Of a DNA stretch of 64,000 nt, positions 57,605 to 64,000 are shown in pieces (the first letter of the stretch is position 1; each line of letters begins with the position of its first letter). Origin of the DNA: Bacillota bacterium (lineage in GTDB: Bacteria > Bacillota > Clostridia > Peptostreptococcales > Anaerovoracaceae). A program made the position numbers and the translations under genes. Below the pieces are notes generated by a model. It was given only the letters and a program-made list of their open reading frames with translations. It was not told where the DNA came from and did no database searches. The stretch covers positions 1 through 64,000 of the forward strand of contig JAFRZB010000015.1 of the NCBI GenBank assembly GCA_017442785.1, written 5' to 3'.

Positions 57605-59092
57605 CTATCTTGTCATTGCCTGGCGCACGGCATGGTGCCAGCCCTCCATCGCCGCGCTGCGGTCCGCATCGCTTATGCCTCCCTCGAACACGCGGTCGAT
57701 CTGCCAGTTCTGCTTAACTTCATCTGTGCTGCTCCAAAAGCCCGTGGAGAGCCCTGCCAGATAGGCCGCTCCAAGGGCGGTGGTCTCTATGCATGAAGGC
57801 CTTACTACCGGCTTGTTCGTCATGTCGGCCTGTATCTGCAGCAGCATGTCGTTTGCGGAGGCTCCGCCGTCCACCTTCAGGGCGGAAAGGCTGATCCCGC
57901 TGTCCTGTTCCATGGCCTTAAGGACGTCGCAGGTCTGGTACGCCATGGATTCCAGCACCGCGCGGGCTATGTGATCTCTGGTGGTGCCGCGGGTGATGCC
58001 TGTGATCATTCCCCTTGCGTAAGGATCCCAGTACGGAGCGCCGAGCCCAACGAACGCGGGCACCATGTACACTCCGCCAGTGTCGGGCACCCTGGAGGCA
58101 AGCTCGCTCACCTGATAGCTGTGCTCGAAGAAGTCCATCTCGTCCCTGAGCCACTGTATGGCCGCTCCGGCCACGAAAATGGAGCCCTCCAGCGCGTAGG
58201 TGACCTTTCCGTCCAGTCCCCACGCTATCGTCGTTACAAGGCCGTTTTTGGAGCTTACAGGGGCATCTCCGGTGTTCATAAGAAGGAAGCCTCCCGTGCC
58301 GTAGGTGTTCTTTACCTCGCCGGGCTTAAAGCAGGTCTGACCGAAAAGGGCGCACTGCTGGTCTCCCGCGGCGCCGCTCACCGGGATGGGTCCGCCGAAT
58401 ATGGCAGGATCCGTATCGCCGTATATCTGAGAGCTCTGCACGGGCTTAGGCAGCATGCAGCGCGGGATGCCCAAAAGCTCAAGTATCTCTTCGTCCCATT
58501 CGAGGGTGTGTATGTTGAACATCATGGTGCGGCTGGCGTTGGAGTAGTCCGTAACGTGGACCTTTCCGCCCGTCAGCTTCCATATCAGCCAGGAGTCTAT
58601 GGTCCCGAAGAGCAGCTCGCCCTTCTCCGCCCTCTCCCTTGCGCCGGGCACGTTCTCAAGTATCCAGCGGAGCTTGGTCCCGGAGAAGTAAGCGTCTATG
58701 AGAAGACCTGTCTTTTCTCTGATCTTATCCGACCACCCCGCCGCGGCAAGGCTGTCGCAGTACTCCGCGGTGCGCCTGCACTGCCAGACTATGGCGTTGC
58801 ATACCGGCTGTCCGGTGGCCCTGTCCCAGACTACGGTGGTCTCGCGCTGGTCCGTGATGCCTATACCGGCTATCTCCTCCGCCTTGGCGCCTATCTTTTC
58901 CATGGCCTCCCTGGCCACGCCTATCTGCCTTGCCCAGATCTCGGTGGCGTCGTGCTCCACCCAGCCGGGCTGCGGATATATCTGCTTAAAGCCCCTCTGG
59001 GACATGCTCTTGATGTTTCCTGCCTTATCGAACAGGATGCAGCGGACGCTCGAAGTTCCCTCGTCCAGGGCCATTATGTATTTCTTTTCCAT
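57605..59092 (-). CDS. glpK: Glycerol kinase
   Basis: A 495-residue FGGY-family kinase that phosphorylates glycerol with ATP. Signature parts: [18 protein letters not shown] at the N-terminus, [79 protein letters not shown] and [26 protein letters not shown] precedes the ATG. It is followed one base later by feoB; a functional link is not apparent, and no glpF or glpD gene lies in the window. Confidence 0.95.
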   Translation of the reverse strand: MEKKYIMALDEGTSSVRCILFDKAGNIKSMSQRGFKQIYPQPGWVEHDATEIWARQIGVAREAMEKIGAKAEEIAGIGITDQRETTVVWDRATGQPVCNAIVWQCRRTAEYCDSLAAAGWSDKIREKTGLLIDAYFSGTKLRWILENVPGARERAEKGELLFGTIDSWLIWKLTGGKVHVTDYSNASRTMMFNIHTLEWDEEILELLGIPRCMLPKPVQSSQIYGDTDPAIFGGPIPVSGAAGDQQCALFGQTCFKPGEVKNTYGTGGFLLMNTGDAPVSSKNGLVTTIAWGLDGKVTYALEGSIFVAGAAIQWLRDEMDFFEHSYQVSELASRVPDTGGVYMVPAFVGLGAPYWDPYARGMITGITRGTTRDHIARAVLESMAYQTCDVLKAMEQDSGISLSALKVDGGASANDMLLQIQADMTNKPVVRPSCIETTALGAAYLAGLSTGFWSSTDEVKQNWQIDRVFEGGISDADRSAAMEGWHHAVRQAMTR

Positions 59093-59154
59093 TGCATTGC
59101 TCCCGATGCCGTCTCTGCGGCGCTGTGGTTATGCGGCTCTTGACCGTTTAGATG

Positions 59155-59185
59155 ATTATACAACTTTTTGTACCTGCGTGCACGC
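59155..59185 (-). promoter_or_regulatory. Candidate glpK promoter with palindrome at -35
   Basis: On the minus strand a perfect TATAAT (59155-59160) lies 63 bp upstream of glpK. The perfect palindrome GCGTGCACGC (59176-59185) covers the position of the -35, where no good hexamer is found; it may be an operator. Confidence 0.4.
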
Positions 59186-59186
59186 T

Positions 59187-60854
59187 TCAGCGGTCTATGT
59201 AATAGGCATAGTACTCCTCGAAGGTAATGCCCCAGCTCATAATGTTCGCGGCATGCTCCGGACCTACGTACCTGTAGTGCCAGGGCTCGTAGATGTAGCC
59301 CGTGATGTATTCCTTTCCCTGCCTGTAGCGGAGTATGAATCCGTACTTGGCGCAGTTCTTCTGAAGCCAGGCGTATTCCGGAGTCTTCTCAAAGTGATCG
59401 TAGGTCTCCGCTGTGTTTATGTCCACTGCAAGGCCCGTCTGATGCTCCGAGCTTCCTGCTCTTGCGGATTCCCTGTCAGCGGCTGCCTCGCCGAGCTTTC
59501 TTACATAGTAGTTATGGACGCTCTTCTGAGTTCCGTAGCTCCTGTAGGGGGATACTGCCCTGAGGTTCATCCCGTCCGCCTTGGCGGCGTCCACCATCTT
59601 CATGAAAGCCGCGGCTGCGGTGGCCTGCATTGAGCCTCCTCCGTATTCCTTGGGAAGGCTCTTCAGGTTGGGGACGTATCCCGAGCTCAGGTAGTTGTAC
59701 TTGTTCACGAGCATCAGTGTGCCCTTGCCCGTATCAGTCGGCTTCATGTCCGTATAGAAGGGCTTGTCTATGCCCGTGTTTATTATCTGCACCACCGCGG
59801 ATGCCTTCTTGTCCTGATGCCACATCCCGTAGGATATGTACTTGTCCAGGTTCTTCTCCAGATACATGGATACCGCGCTGTACTTTTCCCTGAGCTGAGC
59901 CTTCTCCTCGGCTGTCATGTTCTCAAGAGCAGCTCTTATCTCAGCCTCCCTGGCGGCCTTTTCCGCGGCTTCCTTTTCGGCCTTTTCGCGTGCCGCCTTC
60001 TCGCGGGCCTCGCGCTCCGCCTTTGCCTTTGCAGCCCTTTCCGCAGCCTCGCGCGCGGCCTTTTCCTCAGCGGTAAGGCGGGCCTCCTTATGCTGCGCTA
60101 TGAGAGCATTCTTGGCGTCCTTTTCCTCCTGCGTGGCAGGCTCGGCTGTCAGCATGGTGTCCGTACCCGTAAGGAAGCACTCCCACTTAAGATCCTTTGA
60201 GGGCAGCGTGCCCGGCGTTATCTCCCCGTTCTTTCCGCAGGGGAAGAACATGCCGTACTCGCTTCCCTTTACCGAGCAGAACCTGTAATATCCTGCAGCA
60301 TCCCCCTCTCCTATGCTCAGCACGCCTTCGTCACTTACGGAGACCTCTCCGAGGCTGCTCACCACGCGGTAGCTGACATCCTTGTCGGACGCGTAGAGCT
60401 CCGCGGGCGCGGGAGTCCCGGGCTTTACGGGGTCCTCACCCGTGAAAAAGTTCTGAGCGGAAACAGTCTGAAGGATGTCCCCTGCGCTCCTCTTCGGATA
60501 ATCCGGCACTGTAGACGCGACCCTTATGAAGCCGTAGCCTGTCTCTATCGGGAAACGCATCCCTCTGAAGGCGGAATCCGCGACGGTATCCTTTCTAGCG
60601 CAGATGCGCTGCTCCACGTTTCCGTCTTCGGAGAAGAAGGCGTAGACGTCACAGGTACTGCCGTCCAGATCCACGCTGTAGACCTTGCTGTACCAGGACG
60701 GAACAAGGCCTTCGGGAGCGGCGTCCGGGCTGTATATGTCGGAATAGAAAGCGTCTACAGGGATACCGATATAATATTCATCTATGAACTTTACGCCGAA
60801 GTACACCGCGGCGAACACCGCGCATACTGCTAAAAATCCGGCGATCTTCTTCAT
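59187..60854 (-). CDS. D-alanyl-D-alanine carboxypeptidase (M15/VanY type), membrane-anchored
   Basis: A 555-residue protein: an N-terminal membrane helix or uncleaved signal (MKKIAGFLAVCAVFAAVYFGV), an extracytoplasmic region (30-240), a 75-residue Ala/Glu/Lys/Arg-rich coiled coil (about 245-325, EEKAAREAAERAAKAKAER), and a C-terminal VanY domain. Zinc and catalytic motifs are SSEHQTGLAVDI and EPWHYRYVG. It would trim D-Ala from peptidoglycan stem peptides at the cell surface. AGGC precedes the ATG, which overlaps the hemW stop (ATGA). The TolA-like coiled spacer may let the enzyme span the wall. Confidence 0.87.
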   Translation of the reverse strand: MKKIAGFLAVCAVFAAVYFGVKFIDEYYIGIPVDAFYSDIYSPDAAPEGLVPSWYSKVYSVDLDGSTCDVYAFFSEDGNVEQRICARKDTVADSAFRGMRFPIETGYGFIRVASTVPDYPKRSAGDILQTVSAQNFFTGEDPVKPGTPAPAELYASDKDVSYRVVSSLGEVSVSDEGVLSIGEGDAAGYYRFCSVKGSEYGMFFPCGKNGEITPGTLPSKDLKWECFLTGTDTMLTAEPATQEEKDAKNALIAQHKEARLTAEEKAAREAAERAAKAKAEREAREKAAREKAEKEAAEKAAREAEIRAALENMTAEEKAQLREKYSAVSMYLEKNLDKYISYGMWHQDKKASAVVQIINTGIDKPFYTDMKPTDTGKGTLMLVNKYNYLSSGYVPNLKSLPKEYGGGSMQATAAAAFMKMVDAAKADGMNLRAVSPYRSYGTQKSVHNYYVRKLGEAAADRESARAGSSEHQTGLAVDINTAETYDHFEKTPEYAWLQKNCAKYGFILRYRQGKEYITGYIYEPWHYRYVGPEHAANIMSWGITFEEYYAYYIDR

Positions 60855-62044
60855 TTGCTGCCTCCAAGTGCTCCGATGAGCTCTTCCATTACGGGATTCG
60901 TCCTGTCCAGACCTTCGGGAGTAAAGCGTATTACCTTCCCGGGATGCGTACCGCAGGAGCCCTCCTCTGCGCTGAGCAGTCCTTTACCTATAAGTTCCTC
61001 CAGCGGCTCCCTGAGCTCCTCGAAGATGTCGCTTCCGAACATGCTCTTCCAGTCCGCGGCATAAAGCCCCCGGGTGAGCCTGAGCCCGGTGAAAATGAAA
61101 TCTCCCTTGAGCTCCTCCTCCGTCTCCTCCTTAAGCCCGAGCGTGCTGCCTTTGCAGTAATCCGCCTCTCCCCTGCGCCCTTCTATGAAGCTGTGCGCGG
61201 AGGTCCCGAAGCCGAGGTAAGGCTGCATGCTCCAGTATTTAAGGTTGTGCCTGCATTCAAAGCCCGGAAGAGCCGCGTTGCTTATCTCGTAGTGATGATA
61301 CCCGGCGGCCTTAAGCGTTCCCAGTGCGTAACGGTACATCTCCCTGTTCAGCTCCCAGGGCGGAAGGTCCGCCCTTCCGGATGTGTAGTCCTTATAAAGA
61401 GGCGTCCCCTCCTCCAGCTGCAGGCTGTAGAAGGATATGTGCTCCGGACGCATGGATATCACCTCGTCCAGAGTATCCTTCCATGATTTAAGCTCCTGCT
61501 CAGGAGCGCCGAATATCAGATCCAGGTTTATGTTGTCAAAGCCTGCTTCCCGCAGGGCGGCATAGGCTTTCCTTGCCCTGTCTGCGCCGTGGATGCGCCC
61601 CATGGCCTTAAGGACCTTGTCATCCAGGCTCTGAACGCCCATGCTCACCCGGCTGAAGCCCAGAGCCTTAAGCTCCGAGGCCTTCCCGGCGGTAACAGTC
61701 TCCGGATTCATCTCTATGGTCATCTCGGCATCCGGACTAAGCTCAAAGGCATTTCTTATAGCGTCAAGGACCGTGCCCAGCTGCTCCTTTGAGGCAAGGC
61801 TCGGAGTGCCTCCTCCGAAGAATACGGTATCCGCGGAGGGCTTCCTGCCGGCCGTTCCCAAAAGCCCGGCCGCGGCATTTGCGCCTTTTTCAATGTCCTG
61901 CGCAATGCGCCGGAAATACTCGTCCTCGGGAGCCTTCTCAAAGGACACGAAATCGCAGTACCTGCACTTCCTTATGCAGTACGGCACGTGTACGTATATA
62001 CCGAGAGGCCCGGTCTTTTTTGCGGGATCTATGCGTTCATACAT
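60851..62044 (-). CDS. hemW: HemW-like radical SAM protein
   Basis: A 397-residue radical SAM protein with C23-IRK-C27-RY-C30 in YVHVPYCIRKCRYCDFVSF, followed by VFFGGGTPSLAS and the C-terminal HemN-like domain. The extra cysteine next to the cluster motif in true HemN coproporphyrinogen oxidases (CxxxCxxCxC) is absent here (CDF), which favours HemW, a haem chaperone, over HemN. The ATG has AGAGGCGC nine bases upstream. A good promoter lies just upstream, overlapping the divergent ltaE promoter. Confidence 0.88.
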   Translation of the reverse strand: MYERIDPAKKTGPLGIYVHVPYCIRKCRYCDFVSFEKAPEDEYFRRIAQDIEKGANAAAGLLGTAGRKPSADTVFFGGGTPSLASKEQLGTVLDAIRNAFELSPDAEMTIEMNPETVTAGKASELKALGFSRVSMGVQSLDDKVLKAMGRIHGADRARKAYAALREAGFDNINLDLIFGAPEQELKSWKDTLDEVISMRPEHISFYSLQLEEGTPLYKDYTSGRADLPPWELNREMYRYALGTLKAAGYHHYEISNAALPGFECRHNLKYWSMQPYLGFGTSAHSFIEGRRGEADYCKGSTLGLKEETEEELKGDFIFTGLRLTRGLYAADWKSMFGSDIFEELREPLEELIGKGLLSAEEGSCGTHPGKVIRFTPEGLDRTNPVMEELIGALGGSK

Positions 62045-62069
62045 TATAATGCGCCTCTTTGGCTATTAT

Positions 62070-62098
62070 ATTATAATCTCCGGTTTGTGTTTTGTCGA
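62070..62098 (-). promoter_or_regulatory. hemW operon promoter
   Basis: On the minus strand TCGACA (62093-62098) and TATAAT (62070-62075) are 17 bp apart; a second TATAAT follows (62065-62070). The spacer separates hemW and the divergent aldolase gene. Confidence 0.7.
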
Positions 62099-62113
62099 CC
62101 GCTGCGGTACAAT
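62085..62113 (+). promoter_or_regulatory. Threonine aldolase promoter
   Basis: TTGTGT (62085-62090) and TACAAT (62108-62113) are 17 bp apart, about 34 bp before the ATG. Its -35 region overlaps the divergent hemW -35 region around the GTCGAC palindrome. Confidence 0.45.
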
Positions 62114-62146
62114 TAAACAGTAAGGGGAAAACACGGAGGACATATC

Positions 62147-63187
62147 ATGACAGGCAGCAAAAAGCTATCATTCACATCCGATTACATGGAGGGCGCTCAC
62201 CCCGCCATACTCAGAAGGCTGGCAGAGACCAACATGGCAAAGACCGCAGGCTACGGGCTGGACGAATACTCCGAAGCCGCAAGGGACAAGGTACGCAGGG
62301 CCTGCTGCGCCCCGGACGCGGAGGTGTTCTTCCTTGCGGGAGGCACCCAGGCAAACGCCGTAATGACAGGCGCGCTCCTGAGGCCCTACCAGGGCGTCAT
62401 ATCCGCGCAGACCGGACACATCAACGGACACGAGGCGGGAGCCATAGAGGCCGGAGGCCATAAGGTCCTGGCACTTCCCCACAGGAACGGAAAAGTAAGC
62501 GCCGAAGACGTAAGAGGCCTTATCGAGGGCTACCTGAAGGACGAGAACCGGGACCACATTGTCATGCCCGGCATGGTATACACCTCCCAGCCCACGGAGT
62601 ACGGCACTCTCTACTCCCTGGAGGAGCTGAGCGCGCTAAGCGGTGTCTGCCGCAGCTGCGGCATGCCGCTCTACATGGACGGGGCCAGGCTCGCCTACGC
62701 CCTGGCCTGTCCGGAAAACGACGTCAGCCTTCCTGACATCGCAAGGCTCTGCGACGCGTTCTACATAGGCGGCACCAAGTGCGGAGCGCTTTTCGGGGAA
62801 GCCGTGGTGATCCCGAAGAGAGGCTTCATACCCCATCTCTTTACAATGATAAAGCAGCACGGCGCCCTGCTTGCAAAGGGCAGGATAAGCGCGCTTCAGT
62901 TCGACGCCCTGTTTACGGACGGGCTGTATCTTGAGATAGGAAGGACGGCCATTGCCGCCGCGGACAGGATACGCGCCTGCCTTGCGGACAAGGGCTACGA
63001 GCTTGCCATAGACTCCCCCACCAACCAGATATTCGTCATCCTGGACAGTAAGCAGGCGGAAAGGCTTCTTGAGAAGCTGGATCTGGGATTCTGGGAGAAC
63101 CTGCCTGACGGCAGGACGGTCTACAGGATAGCCACCAGCTGGGCGACGCAGGACGAAGACATAAACAGCCTGCTTGCAGTGCTGTAA
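62147..63187 (+). CDS. ltaE: Low-specificity L-threonine aldolase
   Basis: A 346-residue PLP enzyme of the threonine aldolase/beta-eliminating lyase family, which splits L-threonine or allo-threonine into glycine and acetaldehyde. Visible: LAGGTQANAVMTGALLRPYQGVI, GHINGHEAGAIEAGGHKV, the Asp-containing PLYMDGARLAYAL and Lys211 in FYIGGTKCGALFGEAVV, the PLP-binding lysine. GGAGG precedes the ATG. Single-gene unit divergent from hemW. Confidence 0.88.
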   Translation: MTGSKKLSFTSDYMEGAHPAILRRLAETNMAKTAGYGLDEYSEAARDKVRRACCAPDAEVFFLAGGTQANAVMTGALLRPYQGVISAQTGHINGHEAGAIEAGGHKVLALPHRNGKVSAEDVRGLIEGYLKDENRDHIVMPGMVYTSQPTEYGTLYSLEELSALSGVCRSCGMPLYMDGARLAYALACPENDVSLPDIARLCDAFYIGGTKCGALFGEAVVIPKRGFIPHLFTMIKQHGALLAKGRISALQFDALFTDGLYLEIGRTAIAAADRIRACLADKGYELAIDSPTNQIFVILDSKQAERLLEKLDLGFWENLPDGRTVYRIATSWATQDEDINSLLAVL

Positions 63188-63208
63188 GACCCGTGCGGAA
63201 TTCACGAT

Positions 63209-63236
63209 GGAACGCGTTCCCTAAAGGTGATATAAT
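63209..63236 (+). promoter_or_regulatory. fba promoter with palindromic candidate operator
   Basis: An extended -10, TGATATAAT (63228-63236), lies 50 bp upstream of the aldolase gene. The perfect 12-bp palindrome GGAACGCGTTCC (63209-63220) covers the -35 region, where no good hexamer is visible; it may be a repressor site. Confidence 0.5.
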
Positions 63237-63285
63237 TAGTTTTGGTAATTAGAGATAACTCAGCTTTCAAAACGGAGGTAATGAC

Positions 63286-64000
63286 ATGCCATTAGTAACA
63301 AGCAAAGAGATGTTCGCAAAGGCCTACAACGGCGGATACGCGATCGGAGCTTTTAACGTAAACAACATGGAGATAGTCCAGGGAATCACCGAGGCAGCCA
63401 AGGAGCTGGAAGCTCCGCTGATACTTCAGGTATCCAAGGGCGCTCGTGCTTATGCCAACCACACATATCTCATAAAGCTCGTTGAAGCCGCAATAATAGA
63501 GACAGGACTTCCCATCGTACTGCATCTGGACCACGGCGACAGCTTCGAGACCTGCAAGAGCTGCATAGACGGCGGTTTCACCTCCGTAATGATAGACGCC
63601 TCCTCCAAGCCTTTCGAGGAGAACATAGAGATCACCCGCAAGGTCGTTGAATACGCTCACGACCGCGGCGTAGTGGTAGAGGCAGAGCTTGGCACCCTGG
63701 CCGGCATAGAGGACGAAGTAAAGGTAAGCGCGGAGGATTCCTCCTACACCAGACCGGAAGAAGTGGAAGAATTCGTAAGCCGCACCGGCTGCGATTCCCT
63801 GGCCATAGCCATAGGCACCAGCCACGGCGCTTACAAGTTCAAGCCCGGCACCAAGCCGCAGCTCAGGTTCGACGTTCTGGAAGAAGTATCCAAGAGGCTC
63901 CCGGGCTTCCCGATAGTCCTCCACGGATCCTCCTCCGTACCGCAGGATCTGGTTGAAAAGATCAACAAGTTCGGCGGAGCCATGCCCGGCGCCATAGGCG
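63286..64000 (+). CDS. fba: Class II fructose-bisphosphate aldolase (partial)
   Basis: The first 238 residues of a class II aldolase, cut by the window edge. It begins MPLVTSKEMFAKAYNGGYAI and shows GAFNVNNMEIVQGITEAA, the metal and catalytic segment PIVLHLDHGDSFETC, VEAELGTLAGIEDEV, and a zinc/phosphate-site region SHGAYKF and VLHGSSSVP. It cleaves fructose 1,6-bisphosphate to triose phosphates using zinc. GGAGG precedes the ATG by seven to nine bases. The last codons and the stop lie beyond position 64000. Confidence 0.95.
   Translation, partial: MPLVTSKEMFAKAYNGGYAIGAFNVNNMEIVQGITEAAKELEAPLILQVSKGARAYANHTYLIKLVEAAIIETGLPIVLHLDHGDSFETCKSCIDGGFTSVMIDASSKPFEENIEITRKVVEYAHDRGVVVEAELGTLAGIEDEVKVSAEDSSYTRPEEVEEFVSRTGCDSLAIAIGTSHGAYKFKPGTKPQLRFDVLEEVSKRLPGFPIVLHGSSSVPQDLVEKINKFGGAMPGAIG

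Noticed and set aside
60851..62044. Annotation as oxygen-independent coproporphyrinogen oxidase HemN
   Set aside because: The cysteine following the CxxxCxxC motif in HemN is absent (CDF), and the length fits HemW.
1..64000. tRNA, rRNA genes, CRISPR arrays, riboswitches or T-box leaders
   Set aside because: I scanned intergenic regions by eye and found no cloverleaf, repeat-spacer array or recognisable riboswitch; the gap upstream of pheS is only five bases, so a T-box there is excluded.

Overview
The window looks like a chromosomal segment of an anaerobic, fairly GC-rich member of the Clostridia (Bacillota). The evidence is the Gram-positive dcw gene order (mraZ-rsmH-ftsL-PBP with PASTA), strong AGGAGG ribosome sites, two-subunit iron-sulphur fumarase, a glycyl-radical enzyme (GRE) with its activase, a KamA-type radical SAM enzyme, a corrinoid-activating ASKHA protein, FeoAB and a class II aldolase. 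No rRNA, tRNA, CRISPR array, transposase or prophage module is visible. Genus-level placement cannot be justified from these data.

Layout. (1) 1-420: a small ribbon-helix-helix repressor gene amid palindromes. (2) 527-5293 (+): a nitroreductase, then a tightly coupled operon of fumarase alpha and beta, malic enzyme and a LarA-family nickel racemase; the context suggests malate racemisation and interconversion. It converges, with a 41-bp overlap, on a cyclase plus fumarate-reductase-like flavoprotein pair (5253-7531, -). (3) 7577-18764 (-): a dense housekeeping run trmH/spoU-pheS-pheT-zapA-mutS2-argS-TPR protein-CDF transporter. (4) 18831-29655 (-): the cell-wall and division cluster mraZ-rsmH-ftsL / PBP-murF-murD-ftsW-murG-ftsQ / ftsZ. 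mraY is missing from its usual place and murF and murD overlap; ftsA and the sporulation genes that often follow ftsZ are also absent. (5) 29918-32273 (-): two tandem paralogous MFS transporters. (6) 32398-34739 (+): rnhB and an M3 oligoendopeptidase. (7) 34736-41390 (-): two U32 proteins (RlhA-like and TrhP-like), an LtaS-like sulfatase-fold enzyme, and an SPFH protein with a small membrane partner. (8) 41584-55111: the accessory region. It holds kamA, a PocR/AraC regulator, a RACE activator with a UroD-type methyltransferase, and a six-gene operon (GRE, activase, permease, CapA-like phosphoesterase, hydroxyacid dehydrogenase, cupin), with a divergent LysR regulator. (9) 55093-62044 (-): hemW-vanY-glpK-feoAB and a small Cys-rich Feo-associated membrane protein. 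(10) 62147-64000 (+): threonine aldolase and a class II fructose-bisphosphate aldolase cut by the window edge.

The most promising undescribed system is the GRE operon at 46453-53883. Its thiyl cysteine lies in GCAGS, not the GCVE type seen in dehydratases, decarboxylases and C-N/C-S lyases, and its partner genes match no GRE locus I recognise. Upstream of both this operon and the PocR/AraC - RACE divergent promoter is the same pair of sequence blocks, spaced 0 bp in one place and 22 bp (two helical turns) in the other, which suggests a shared regulator. All functional assignments rest on motifs and context read by eye; no database search was run.
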